Of a DNA stretch of 64,000 bases, positions 27,592 through 36,425 are shown in pieces (the stretch's first letter is position 1; each line of letters opens with the position of its first letter). Made by a program: the position numbers and the translations under genes. The stretch spans positions 1 through 64,000 of the forward strand of contig JAGBCQ010000023.1 of the NCBI GenBank assembly GCA_017937925.1, in the 5' to 3' direction. The notes under the pieces were generated by a model. That model ran no database searches and had not been told where the DNA came from. It was given only the letters and a program-made list of their open reading frames with translations. Source of the stretch: Paraprevotella sp. GTDB taxonomy: Bacteria > Bacteroidota > Bacteroidia > Bacteroidales > Bacteroidaceae.

Positions 27592-27654
27592 ATTAAAAAG
27601 GATGACATTCCGTCTTTTTAAGTAAAAATCAATGGTTGTATAAGGAGATTTGGT

Positions 27655-27662
27655 TATTTTTG
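27655..27662 (+). promoter_or_regulatory. -7 box for the dut-TPR-DUF4292-envC operon
   Basis: TATTTTTG, 29 bases upstream of the dut ATG at 27692. It makes the in-frame upstream start at 27650 unlikely. Confidence 0.65.
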
Positions 27663-27691
27663 TACTCATAATCAATTTAAATGAAACAAAG

Positions 27692-28126
27692 ATGAAAGTA
27701 CGTGTAATCAATAAGTCACATCATCCATTACCACAGTATGCAACGATAGATTCTGCAGGTATGGATTTGCGTGCCAATTTGGACGCACCCATAGTACTGA
27801 AACCAATGGAGCGTTGTTTGGTCCCTACCGGTTTATATATGGCATTGCCTCCCGGAACAGAGGCACAAGTACGTCCACGCAGTGGGTTAGCTATAAAAAA
27901 AGGAATCACGGTTTTGAATTCTCCCGGTACTATTGATGCGGATTATAGAGGAGAGGTTTGTGTGATTTTAATCAATCTGTCTGCCGAGCCGTTTGAGATA
28001 CAGGATGGCGAACGTATTGCTCAAATGGTGGTGGCCCGCTATGAACAAGCGCAATGGACGGAAGTGGAGAGTCTGGACGAGACGGAGAGAGGTGAAGGTG
28101 GTTTTGGTCATTCGGGAGAAAAATAA
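27692..28126 (+). CDS. dut: dUTP diphosphatase
   Basis: A 144-residue trimeric dUTPase hydrolysing dUTP to dUMP, limiting uracil in DNA. The five family motifs are visible: DSAGMDLRA (I), [11 protein letters not shown] (II), [11 protein letters not shown] (III), ERIAQMV (IV) and GFGHSGEK (V). Motif V has H where S or T is usual. ATG 27692 (MKVRVINK) is preferred because the promoter lies after the upstream in-frame start. First gene of a four-gene operon; the next gene begins 6 bases later. Confidence 0.94.
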   Translation: MKVRVINKSHHPLPQYATIDSAGMDLRANLDAPIVLKPMERCLVPTGLYMALPPGTEAQVRPRSGLAIKKGITVLNSPGTIDADYRGEVCVILINLSAEPFEIQDGERIAQMVVARYEQAQWTEVESLDETERGEGGFGHSGEK

Positions 28127-28132
28127 AGTCCA

Positions 28133-29872
28133 GTGTTAAAACGATTGCCCTACATATATCTGTTGGTGGTAGCCGTATGTTGCTTTACATCGTGTAGAGC
28201 GACAAAGGAGGTTGGTGTAACGACGGAGGCACAGCGCAGATTTGATTATTATTATCTGGAGGCTACCAAACAAAAACTGGCAGGCAGATATGATGACGCG
28301 TTTGAATTGTATCGCCTCTGTTTGGATATCAATCCTAACGCCGGAGAAGTGCTATACGAATTAGGTCGTTATTATCTTTCTATGGACTTGCTTGAGGACG
28401 GAGAAAAATATTTGGTCCGTGCCGTAGAGAAGGAACCTAACAATATTTATTACAAGGAAGTGTTGGTGTCACATTATTTAAGACAGCGTGACAAGAAAGC
28501 GGCGGCACCAATACTGGAGGATATGGTAAGATGTAATCCGAGTAGGTCGGATGTACTCGCCCAACTTGTGAATATTTATTTGGAGCAAGGGGAAACCCGA
28601 AAAGCTATACAGGCTCTTGACCGTATAGAGACGCTTGAGGGACGAAATATGGGCGTCAGTATGGAAAAATTCCGTCTTTATAAAGAATTGAATGAGGAGG
28701 ATAAGGCATTTACCGAATTGGAGTTGCTGGCGGATGAAAATCCCAATGATTTGTCATTCAGGGTATTGATAGCCGATCAATACTTGATGGCGCAGCAAAC
28801 GGAGAAAGCGTTGTCCATATATAAAGACATACAAGAAAAAGAGCCTAACAATCAGGCGTTGCGCTTGTCTTTGTTGGAATATTACAAAACGTCCGGACAA
28901 GATTCGCTTTATGCTGTAATGTTGGACGATTTACTCTATGGGCATGCTGTTGAAGAACGCGCCAGAGTCATGTTGATGCGCAACTTTGTGGTAGAGAAAG
29001 AACAGGCGCATACCGATAGCACGGTGGTGTTGAATATGTTTGAGCGAGTGTTCTCTAATGTTCCTGAAACGGTGGATATGCTTACATTGTATGCTTCATA
29101 TTTACAGATGAAGCGGATGAATGGTGAGTTTGAACGCGCATTAGAGAGAATCTTGACCTTGGAACCCGATCATCATGCGGCTTTATTACAGTCATTACAG
29201 TTGGCAATTCAGTCAAATAACTATCCGAAAGTTTTAGACGTCTGCGAGCGTGGTATGGCACATCATCCCGATGAATTGCCCTATTACTTCTATTCCGGAT
29301 TTGCATATTATCAGATGGATAATGAACTAAAAGCATTAGATGTATTTAAGAAGGGAGTCAGACAAATAAAACCAGATACCGATAAAGGACTTGCGTCCGA
29401 TATGTATTCTATTATGGGTGACCTTTATTATGCGCATGGACAAAAGGATTCCGCTTATGCGGCCTACGATTCTTGTTTGGTATATAAACCCGACAATGTA
29501 GGTTGTCTGAATAATTACGCTTATTACCTCTCATTAGAAAATAGGGATTTGGATAAAGCGGAAGAAATGAGCCATCGGACAATTATTGCGGAACCTCGAA
29601 ATAAAACGTATTTGGATACGTATGCATGGATTCTTTTCATGAAGCAGAAATACACGGAAGCTAAGTTGTACATCGAGCGAGTTGTGGAGGGCGATATAGA
29701 TAATGATGAGGAGGTTTCAGGTGGTGTTCTGGAACATGCCGGCGATATATATGCGAAATGTGGAGAAATGGATAAGGCGGTGGAGTTTTGGCGTAAGGCT
29801 CGGGATAAAGGCGGCGACGTATCAACGGTTTTAGAACAAAAAATCAGACAGAAAAAATATATTGAGAAATGA
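28133..29872 (+). CDS. TPR-repeat lipoprotein
   Basis: A 579-residue lipoprotein with lipidation at Cys21 (CCFTSC). From about residue 35 to the end it consists of tetratricopeptide repeats (recurring A/Y-x3-G-x2-Y/E-x2-A patterns, for example LAGRYDDAFELYRLCLDINP and YTEAKLYIERVVEGD). These make protein-binding superhelices. The start is GTG at 28133; no closer ATG preserves the signal peptide. It ends in a 4-base overlap with the DUF4292 gene. The partner and role are unknown; position in an operon with DUF4292 and an EnvC-like protein suggests an envelope-assembly function. Confidence 0.88.
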   Translation: MLKRLPYIYLLVVAVCCFTSCRATKEVGVTTEAQRRFDYYYLEATKQKLAGRYDDAFELYRLCLDINPNAGEVLYELGRYYLSMDLLEDGEKYLVRAVEKEPNNIYYKEVLVSHYLRQRDKKAAAPILEDMVRCNPSRSDVLAQLVNIYLEQGETRKAIQALDRIETLEGRNMGVSMEKFRLYKELNEEDKAFTELELLADENPNDLSFRVLIADQYLMAQQTEKALSIYKDIQEKEPNNQALRLSLLEYYKTSGQDSLYAVMLDDLLYGHAVEERARVMLMRNFVVEKEQAHTDSTVVLNMFERVFSNVPETVDMLTLYASYLQMKRMNGEFERALERILTLEPDHHAALLQSLQLAIQSNNYPKVLDVCERGMAHHPDELPYYFYSGFAYYQMDNELKALDVFKKGVRQIKPDTDKGLASDMYSIMGDLYYAHGQKDSAYAAYDSCLVYKPDNVGCLNNYAYYLSLENRDLDKAEEMSHRTIIAEPRNKTYLDTYAWILFMKQKYTEAKLYIERVVEGDIDNDEEVSGGVLEHAGDIYAKCGEMDKAVEFWRKARDKGGDVSTVLEQKIRQKKYIEK

Positions 29873-30708
29873 GATACATCAAAAGAAAATGGCTCTTTTT
29901 GTTAGGAGTGTGCGTATTGATTTTGTCTTCTTGTCGTTCAAGCAAGCAAGTTGCGACAACGACTGATGATTTGAAAGCAAAGGAAGTTATGTGGACCCAA
30001 AAAGTGACTTCCGCAGTTGTGAATACCGGTACAGTAACTTCCAAAATGAATATAGAACTTTTCGTTGATGGGAAGAGAATATCTGTGGGTGGTAACTGTA
30101 ATTTGAAGAGAGACGAGGCTATCCAATTATCAGTCTCACTTTTGGGGTTTATGGAAGTGGGGCGGTTGGAGCTGACTCCCGATTATCTGCTTTTGATAAA
30201 TCGTGCTGAACGTCAGTATGTAAAGGTGAATTATTCAGATGTCCCTTATTTGCGACAAGTGGGCATTGATTTTTATTCTTTGCAAGCTTTGTTTTGGTCC
30301 GATTTGTTCGTTTTGGGCAAAGGAAATAAATGGAGTGAAAGTGACTTCGCAGTGACACGTGCAGGGGACAAGGTGGTATTGCAATCGGCAACAAACTCTT
30401 TGTTACAATGCAGTTTCTTGGTAAATGTCTTGTCCGGTTTAATTGAAAATTCATCGGTGACAGTATCCGGCAAAACTCGTCCGACAGGTTTAATATGGAA
30501 CTATGAACACTTTGCGGCATTAGGGGATAGACAATTCCCGGATAAAATGAAACTTGGAATTCTTGATTCCGGAAAGGAAACATCGGCAACGATTTCCTTG
30601 AGTAACGTAAAGTGGAATGCCAAGGACGTGGAATTGACCAAAGAGCCCGGAAGTAAATATAAAAAAGTGGATGCGAGTTCGCTCCTTAACAAGTTGATAA
30701 AACTATGA
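29869..30708 (+). CDS. DUF4292 lipoprotein
   Basis: A 279-residue lipoprotein (lipobox ILSSC, Cys22). Its beta-rich body has the DUF4292 pattern: MNIELFVDGKRISVGGNC, then IQLSVSLLGFMEVGRLELTPDY, and a C-terminal KMKLGILDSGKE. The fold resembles the LolA/LolB-type lipoprotein carriers, and related proteins may handle lipids or lipoproteins; that is inference. It overlaps both neighbours by 4 bases, so the three genes are translationally coupled. Confidence 0.85.
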   Translation: MRYIKRKWLFLLGVCVLILSSCRSSKQVATTTDDLKAKEVMWTQKVTSAVVNTGTVTSKMNIELFVDGKRISVGGNCNLKRDEAIQLSVSLLGFMEVGRLELTPDYLLLINRAERQYVKVNYSDVPYLRQVGIDFYSLQALFWSDLFVLGKGNKWSESDFAVTRAGDKVVLQSATNSLLQCSFLVNVLSGLIENSSVTVSGKTRPTGLIWNYEHFAALGDRQFPDKMKLGILDSGKETSATISLSNVKWNAKDVELTKEPGSKYKKVDASSLLNKLIKL

Positions 30709-32003
30709 TGAGAAGAAACGCATTGATAGTATTAATCCTATTGTTTGTCGCTGTTGTTGGTGTTGAGGCTCAGACCAATGGCAACATTAAGAAGTTACAG
30801 ACACAAAAGAAGGAATTGCAGAAAGGTTTGGATAAATCTCGCAAAGCCTTGAAAACGACAGACAAGAAAGTTAAAACAAAAATGCGTGACATCAACATGA
30901 TTGCCAATAAGTTGGAGAATCGGCAACGTTACATTGATACAATGGAAGCACAATTAAAGGTTGTGGAAAATGAAGTTGTCGGTTTGCAACGAAAGGTCAA
31001 CAAAACCCAACGTCAGCTATCCTCAAAGAAAGCCGACTATGCGAGGGCATTGCGTTATGCACGTGCGACAAAATCCATCAATAGTCCGTTGCTGTTTGTT
31101 CTCTCTACACAGTCTGTTCAACAAATGTATAGACGTTCGCGTTATGCCCGTGAATATGCCAATTATCAGCGCTCTTTAGCCGAGGAAATAACGAACAAAC
31201 GAAGTCAGTTGTTGGTTGAGAAGAGCAGTTTGCTAAAAGTAAAGGCAGAGAAAAACAAACTAATGAATGAATGTTTGGAACAGAAAGCCAAATTACAAAA
31301 GCAACAAGAAGCCGAGAAAAAGAATATGGCAGGTTTGAAAAAGAAACAGCAAACCTTAAAGAAAGAAGTTGAGAAGCAGAGTAAACAATTGGCGGCACTT
31401 GATAAGAAGATAGATCAACTGATAGCCTACGAAGTGGAGCAGGCACGAAAACGTGCTGAGGCTGAAGCAAAGAAACAGGCGGAGAGTAAACGAAAGACGA
31501 CAACTGGCAAACCCTCATCCGAAGGGAAACAATCAAAACAGTCGGGCATACCTTCAGAATACAAATGGATTACCCCGAAAGACCAAGCACTGAATTCAGA
31601 TTTTGTGCGCAATAAAGGAAGACTGCCGGTACCGATAAGTGGCAGTTATATGGTAGGTAGTCGTTTCGGGACTTATAATGTACCGGGGCTGAAAAATGTA
31701 AAGTTGGACAATAAAGGTACAAACTATGTCGGTCGTACAGGCGCGATGGCACGTTCTATCTTTGACGGGGAGGTTTCAGCTATCTTTCAATTTGGAGATA
31801 CGAAGAACGTGTTAGTTCGTCACGGTAGTTATATATCTGTTTACTGTAATCTTTCGTCAGTTCGCGTGTCGAAAGGACAAAAAGTAAAGGCACGTGATAT
31901 ATTGGGTAAAATCGATACCGATGATTCCGGCAATTGTGTATTGCACTTCCAATTAAGAAAGGAAACGACCAAATTGAATCCGGAACATTGGATTGGACGA
32001 TAA
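30705..32003 (+). CDS. EnvC-like murein hydrolase activator (degenerate LytM)
   Basis: A 432-residue secreted protein: signal peptide (about 1-22), a long coiled coil (about 25-265, Lys/Gln/Glu-rich), and a C-terminal LytM/M23 domain (about 315-432). The zinc-site motifs are degraded: the usual H-x3-D region reads DNKGTNYVG and the H-x-H motif appears as CVLHFQL with only one His. It therefore looks non-catalytic, like E. coli EnvC, which activates amidases at the septum. Last gene of the dut operon; its stop is 8 bases from the convergent M20 gene. Confidence 0.88.
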   Translation: MMRRNALIVLILLFVAVVGVEAQTNGNIKKLQTQKKELQKGLDKSRKALKTTDKKVKTKMRDINMIANKLENRQRYIDTMEAQLKVVENEVVGLQRKVNKTQRQLSSKKADYARALRYARATKSINSPLLFVLSTQSVQQMYRRSRYAREYANYQRSLAEEITNKRSQLLVEKSSLLKVKAEKNKLMNECLEQKAKLQKQQEAEKKNMAGLKKKQQTLKKEVEKQSKQLAALDKKIDQLIAYEVEQARKRAEAEAKKQAESKRKTTTGKPSSEGKQSKQSGIPSEYKWITPKDQALNSDFVRNKGRLPVPISGSYMVGSRFGTYNVPGLKNVKLDNKGTNYVGRTGAMARSIFDGEVSAIFQFGDTKNVLVRHGSYISVYCNLSSVRVSKGQKVKARDILGKIDTDDSGNCVLHFQLRKETTKLNPEHWIGR

Positions 32004-32011
32004 GAGTGAAC

Positions 32012-33076
32012 TTACATAATGTGCAAACCGTCCAATAGATTGATGTAAAACTCTATGGCCTCCTTAATTTCTGGTATAGTGATATATTCGTCTGCAGTGT
32101 GAGAGCGAGAGGAATTGCCCGGTCCAATTTTGAGTGATGGGAAGTGCATCAGTGCTTGGTCGGACAAAGTAGGTGAACCAAATACGGTTTTGCCATATTC
32201 TTTTGCTTTTTGAACAATAGGGTGACACTCGGATATGCGAGAAGAATTCAGACGGAATGAACGAGCCTTAACTTCGCTTGTCACGTTGGAACAAACAATA
32301 TCGTAAATTTCTTCGTTGGAATAGTTTTCGTTGCTTCTTACATCCACAGTAAACGTACATTTATCCGGAATGACGTTGTGTTGCGTACCGGCATTGATAA
32401 TAGTCACAGTCATTTTGACCTCGCCTAATAAGGGTGATGATTTGTCAAAGTGATATGATTTGAACCATGTTATATCCTTGATGGCTTCGTAAATGGCATT
32501 TACTCCTTCAGTGCGAGCGGCATGACCAGATTTCCCGTGAGTGGTAACATCCAAAACCATCAATCCCTTTTCTGCAATTGCCGGTTGCATGTTCGTCGGC
32601 TCTCCTACAATAGCGACATCTATACGTGGAAGTAGTGGAAGTATGGACTCAATGCCATTTTTGCCGGAAACTTCTTCTTCGCATGATGCTAAAAAGATAA
32701 GATTGTATGGTTGAGGTTTAGAACTTAATACTTTGAATGTTTGAAGTAATGATACTAGGCTTGCGCCATCATCGTTGGTCCCAAGTCCATATATTTTATC
32801 GCCTTCGACTGTTGCATCAAAAGGGGGACGAGTCCAACTATCGGTAGGTTTTACTGTATCAATATGCGCATTGAGTAGAAGTGTGGGACTCTCTATATTA
32901 TAATAAGGTGAGATACACCATAAATTGTTGCCCATTCTATTAGGGCACATGGACTGTTGAGTCAGATAATCTTCGAGATAGTCCGCCAAATCTTTCTCCT
33001 CTCTGCTGATAGAGGGGATGCTGACCATCATTTTTAATAAGCTTATAGCTTCGTTTGTCAGTTCATTTATGTTCAT
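32012..33076 (-). CDS. M20-family deacylase (ArgE/DapE type)
   Basis: A 354-residue zinc-dependent M20 hydrolase. Metal-site segments are NAHIDTVKP (His and Asp), GLGTNDDGASLVSLL, and SCEEEVSGKNGIES (catalytic Glu-Glu); the C-terminal His is in SSRSHTADEYI. The set of residues fits N-acyl-ornithine or -citrulline deacetylases used in the Bacteroides arginine pathway, but a DapE-like or dipeptidase role cannot be excluded. Start ATG 33076 follows a -7 box at 33098-33105. Divergent from the acyl-CoA ligase. Confidence 0.82.
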   Translation of the reverse strand: MNINELTNEAISLLKMMVSIPSISREEKDLADYLEDYLTQQSMCPNRMGNNLWCISPYYNIESPTLLLNAHIDTVKPTDSWTRPPFDATVEGDKIYGLGTNDDGASLVSLLQTFKVLSSKPQPYNLIFLASCEEEVSGKNGIESILPLLPRIDVAIVGEPTNMQPAIAEKGLMVLDVTTHGKSGHAARTEGVNAIYEAIKDITWFKSYHFDKSSPLLGEVKMTVTIINAGTQHNVIPDKCTFTVDVRSNENYSNEEIYDIVCSNVTSEVKARSFRLNSSRISECHPIVQKAKEYGKTVFGSPTLSDQALMHFPSLKIGPGNSSRSHTADEYITIPEIKEAIEFYINLLDGLHIM

Positions 33077-33097
33077 ATCTCTCTACTTCTTGAGAAA

Positions 33098-33105
33098 CAA
33101 AGTTA
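33098..33105 (-). promoter_or_regulatory. -7 box for the M20 deacylase
   Basis: The minus strand reads TAACTTTG, 21 bases upstream of the start. Confidence 0.6.
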
Positions 33106-33169
33106 AGGCTTTTTTCAAGAAAAATTAAAGATTTTATGGAAAAAGTATAGATAGTTTCATTTAAAACTA

Positions 33170-33177
33170 TATCTTTG
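33170..33177 (+). promoter_or_regulatory. -7 box for the acyl-CoA ligase
   Basis: TATCTTTG, 22 bases before the ATG at 33200. Confidence 0.65.
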
Positions 33178-33199
33178 TACTTGCTTAAATATCATTATT

Positions 33200-35008
33200 A
33201 TGCAGAATGTACAATACCTTACTGTTCTTGTGCACGAGCAAGCAAAGCAATATGGCGACAAGACAGTTATGACTTATCGAGATTACGATAAGAATGAATG
33301 GCTCCCAATTTCATGGAATGAATTTTCAGCCAATGTAAGGAAGGTTTCTAATGCCCTGTTGTCATTGGGAGTGAGTGTTCAAGAGAACGTCGCAACATTC
33401 TCTCAGAACAAACCTGAGTGTCTGTTTGTGGCTTTCGGTGCGTATGGTATTCGCGCTGTGACCGTTCCTTTCTATGCCACGAGTTCAGAAGCGCAGATAT
33501 CATACATGATTAACGATGCGAATATCAAATATGTATTTGTAGGAGAACAATATCAGTACGATACGGCTTATCGTGTCTTTTCTCTTTGTCCTACACTACA
33601 AAAGTTAATTATATTTGATAAGTCGGTTAAGAAGAATCCGCAAGACACAGTTTCTATATACTTTGATGAATTTTTAGAGTTGGGTGAAGGAACATCCTAT
33701 GAAGCGGAAATTGAAGCGCGCTTGGAAAACTTCAATCCTGATGAGTTGGCTGACATACTTTATACTTCCGGAACAACAGGAGTCAGCAAAGGAGTAAAGT
33801 TGACTCATCGTATGTATTACGACGCGTTAATAGCGAACGATGCAGTGTTGCCGTTGAGCGAAAAAGACGTTGCACTGGACTTCTTACCTTTTACTCACGT
33901 ATTTGAACGCGCTTGGTCATATTTGATTTTAACTGAAGGTGCACAATTGGCAGTCAATTTACGCCCAACTGAAATAACGAAGTCATTATGTGAAGTCCGT
34001 CCAACTTGTATGTGCGTGGTGCCTCGTTTCTGGGAGAAGGTTTATGCAGGTGTGACCGAGAAGATTAACTCAAGTAGTCCAATACAGCGTAAACTGATGT
34101 TAGAAGCCATCAAGGTTGGTAAAGAATATAATGTGGATTACAAACTTCGCGGATTATTGCCTCCATTAGGTTTGCGTTTGCGTTACGCATTCTTTGAAAA
34201 GACCATCATTGCATTGCTGAAAAAGACATTAGGTATGGAAAATGGCAATTTCTTCCCGACAGCAGGAGCTGCTATACCACCGGCAATAGAAGAATTTATC
34301 CATGCAGTAGGCATTAATATGTGTGCCGGATATGGACTGACAGAGTCAACGGCTACAGTTTCGTGTGATTGGATAGACAAACCGCGTTCTATAGGTTCCG
34401 TTGGGCGTATTATTCCGGGTGTGGAAGTTAAGATTGGCGAAAATGACGAAGTCTTGTTACGTGGTACTGCCATCACACCGGGATATTATCAAAAAGAGGA
34501 GATAACCCGTGAGACAATAGATGAAGATGGTTGGTTCCATACCGGTGATGCCGGTTATATAAAGAACGGAGAATTGTACCTGACTGAACGTATCAAGGAT
34601 TTGTTCAAGACCTCAAATGGTAAGTACATAGCTCCGCAGATGATAGAATCCAAACTTGTAGTGGACCGTTTCATTGATCAAATTGTGGTTATCGCTGATG
34701 AACGGAAGTTTGTTTCGGCTTTGATTGTGCCTAATTATCCTTTGATGGAAGAGTTCGCAAAGAAGTATAAAATGGAGTATAAGGACATGGCAGATCTATG
34801 TCAGAATCCGGATATGGTAAAGATGGTTCATTTTAGAATAGAAACTTTGCAGCAGGAATTTGCTCACTATGAGCAAGTGAAGCGTATTACCTTGTTACCG
34901 GAACCATTCAGTATGGAGAAGGGTGAATTGACCAATACGCTGAAGATTAAACGTCCTGTCGTAAATAAGAATTATGCGGCAGAGATTGAAGCGATGTATG
35001 CGGAGTAG
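33200..35008 (+). CDS. Long-chain fatty acid-CoA ligase (AMP-binding)
   Basis: A 602-residue adenylate-forming enzyme activating long-chain fatty acids with ATP and CoA. The AMP-binding signature DILYTSGTTGVSKGVKLTH is complete. The A5-like motif is GYGLTESTA, the A7/A8 region is GWFHTGDAGYIKNGELYLTERIKDLF, and a lysine-rich C-terminal subdomain follows. Length is typical of the FadD/FAA1-like group that lacks membrane helices. Monocistronic, with its own promoter and a terminator at 35043-35076. Confidence 0.92.
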   Translation: MQNVQYLTVLVHEQAKQYGDKTVMTYRDYDKNEWLPISWNEFSANVRKVSNALLSLGVSVQENVATFSQNKPECLFVAFGAYGIRAVTVPFYATSSEAQISYMINDANIKYVFVGEQYQYDTAYRVFSLCPTLQKLIIFDKSVKKNPQDTVSIYFDEFLELGEGTSYEAEIEARLENFNPDELADILYTSGTTGVSKGVKLTHRMYYDALIANDAVLPLSEKDVALDFLPFTHVFERAWSYLILTEGAQLAVNLRPTEITKSLCEVRPTCMCVVPRFWEKVYAGVTEKINSSSPIQRKLMLEAIKVGKEYNVDYKLRGLLPPLGLRLRYAFFEKTIIALLKKTLGMENGNFFPTAGAAIPPAIEEFIHAVGINMCAGYGLTESTATVSCDWIDKPRSIGSVGRIIPGVEVKIGENDEVLLRGTAITPGYYQKEEITRETIDEDGWFHTGDAGYIKNGELYLTERIKDLFKTSNGKYIAPQMIESKLVVDRFIDQIVVIADERKFVSALIVPNYPLMEEFAKKYKMEYKDMADLCQNPDMVKMVHFRIETLQQEFAHYEQVKRITLLPEPFSMEKGELTNTLKIKRPVVNKNYAAEIEAMYAE

Positions 35009-35042
35009 TCAGAGTTAGATTTATATAAGAAAAATAGATGTG

Positions 35043-35076
35043 TGGTGAAGTCGGAATGTTCCGGCTTCACTTTTTT
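35043..35076 (+). terminator. Rho-independent terminator after the acyl-CoA ligase
   Basis: GTGAAGTCGG (35045-35054) pairs with CCGGCTTCAC (35061-35070) with one internal mismatch, followed by six T. Confidence 0.85.
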
Positions 35077-35109
35077 AATGTAAAAATCCCCGATTGTCGT
35101 TTTTATGCC

Positions 35110-35117
35110 TATCTTTG
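35110..35117 (+). promoter_or_regulatory. -7 box for prfB
   Basis: TATCTTTG, 20 bases before the ATG at 35138; it excludes an upstream in-frame start at 35105. Confidence 0.65.
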
Positions 35118-35137
35118 TATGCAGAAAGGATAGATTT

Positions 35138-36250
35138 ATGATAACCATAGAACAACTGAAAGACGTAAAGAATAGAACAGAGGCTCTTTATCGCTATTTG
35201 GATATTGAGAATAAGAAAATTCAAGTAGAAGAGGAGCAGCTCCGCACACAAGCTCCCGGCTTTTGGGATGACGCAAAGGCAGCTGAAGAGCAAATGAAAA
35301 AAGTGAAGGGATTGCAAAAATGGCTTGACGGATATAAAGAAGTCAAGACCATGTGCGATGAATTGGAGCTGGCTTTTGATTTCTACAAAGAAGAGATGGT
35401 GACGGAAGAAGAGGTGGATGCGCAGTATGAGAAAACATTGATTGCGTTAGAAGATTTGGAATTACGTAACATGTTGCGTCAGGAGGAAGACCCAATGGAT
35501 GCGGTTTTGAAAATCAATTCCGGAGCAGGAGGAACAGAAAGTCAGGATTGGGCCTCAATGTTGATGCGTATGTATATGCGGTGGGCAGAAGCCAATGGTT
35601 ATAAATGTACGGTAAGTAACTATCAAGATGGTGACGAAGCCGGAATAAAAACCGTTACGATGCAGATAGAAGGGGAGTTTGCTTATGGTTATTTAAAATC
35701 CGAAAACGGAGTACATCGATTGGTTCGCGTATCACCGTATAATGCTCAGGGGAAGCGCATGACTTCTTTTGCTTCGGTTTTCGTTACACCATTGGTGGAC
35801 GATTCTATTGAAGTGTATGTGGATCCATCAAAAATTTCTTGGGATTTGTTCCGCTCAGGAGGTGCCGGAGGGCAGAATGTCAATAAGGTTGAAACAGGTG
35901 TACGTTTGCGTTATCAATATAAGGACCCTGATACCGGTGAAGAGGAAGAAATCTTGATAGAAAACACAGAAAGTCGTAAGCAATTAGAAAATCGTGAGAA
36001 TGCCATGAGATTGCTGAAATCTCAACTTTATGATAGGGCGCTTCAAAAGCGAAAGGCAAAGCAGGCAGAAATAGAAGCCGGTAAGAAAAAGATAGAGTGG
36101 GGAAGTCAGATACGCAGTTATGTATTTGATGACAGACGCGTAAAAGACCATAGGACAAATTACCAAACATCCGATGTGAACGGTGTGATGGATGGAAAGT
36201 TGGATGGTTTTATCAAATCGTACTTAATGGAATTCTCTGACGGAGAATAA
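35138..36250 (+). CDS. prfB: Peptide chain release factor 2 (no frameshift site)
   Basis: A 370-residue class I release factor for UGA/UAA. The catalytic GGQ is in SGGAGGQNVNKVETGV, and SGAGGTESQDW marks domain 2. The stop-codon recognition tripeptide is SPY (HRLVRVSPYN) instead of the E. coli SPF. Many bacteria regulate RF2 by a programmed +1 frameshift at an in-frame UGA near codon 26. Here the equivalent place reads Y20-L21-D22 as TAT TTG GAT and the gene is one continuous frame. The small membrane-protein gene follows 25 bases on. Confidence 0.94.
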   Translation: MITIEQLKDVKNRTEALYRYLDIENKKIQVEEEQLRTQAPGFWDDAKAAEEQMKKVKGLQKWLDGYKEVKTMCDELELAFDFYKEEMVTEEEVDAQYEKTLIALEDLELRNMLRQEEDPMDAVLKINSGAGGTESQDWASMLMRMYMRWAEANGYKCTVSNYQDGDEAGIKTVTMQIEGEFAYGYLKSENGVHRLVRVSPYNAQGKRMTSFASVFVTPLVDDSIEVYVDPSKISWDLFRSGGAGGQNVNKVETGVRLRYQYKDPDTGEEEEILIENTESRKQLENRENAMRLLKSQLYDRALQKRKAKQAEIEAGKKKIEWGSQIRSYVFDDRRVKDHRTNYQTSDVNGVMDGKLDGFIKSYLMEFSDGE

Positions 36251-36275
36251 TGAACACTTTTAATATAACAAAACT

Positions 36276-36425
36276 ATGAGTGAGAAGAAGAAATTGAGAA
36301 AAGCAGCACGCGAAGCACGTGAGAAAAAGCAAATGGAACGTGTCATCAAAATATTGATGGGCGCATTGGCCGTTTTGATAATAATCAGTGTTGTAGCTTT
36401 TACAATGTTGGGTTATGCCGCTTGA
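36276..36425 (+). CDS. 49-residue single-pass membrane protein
   Basis: ATG 36276 to TGA 36423-36425. The N-terminal half is highly basic (MSEKKKLRKAAREAREKKQ), and residues about 25-46 form one transmembrane helix (ILMGALAVLIIISVVAF). It lies between prfB and the CYTH gene, and its last 11 bases overlap the CYTH start (ATG 36415), so the two are probably translationally coupled. No family was recognised. The clear reading frame, charge pattern and tight packing support a real gene. Confidence 0.7.
   Translation: MSEKKKLRKAAREAREKKQMERVIKILMGALAVLIIISVVAFTMLGYAA

Noticed and set aside
27560-27608. Longer N-terminus for dgt starting at 27608
   Set aside because: The -7 box lies inside it, so the transcript begins after that codon; the extra residues do not resemble the family N-terminus. 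The same reasoning removes the long forms of dut, prfB, the META gene and the Sua5-like gene.
35138-35210. Programmed +1 frameshift in prfB
   Set aside because: No in-frame UGA and no CTTTGAC-type slippery site in the expected region; one continuous frame encodes the whole factor.
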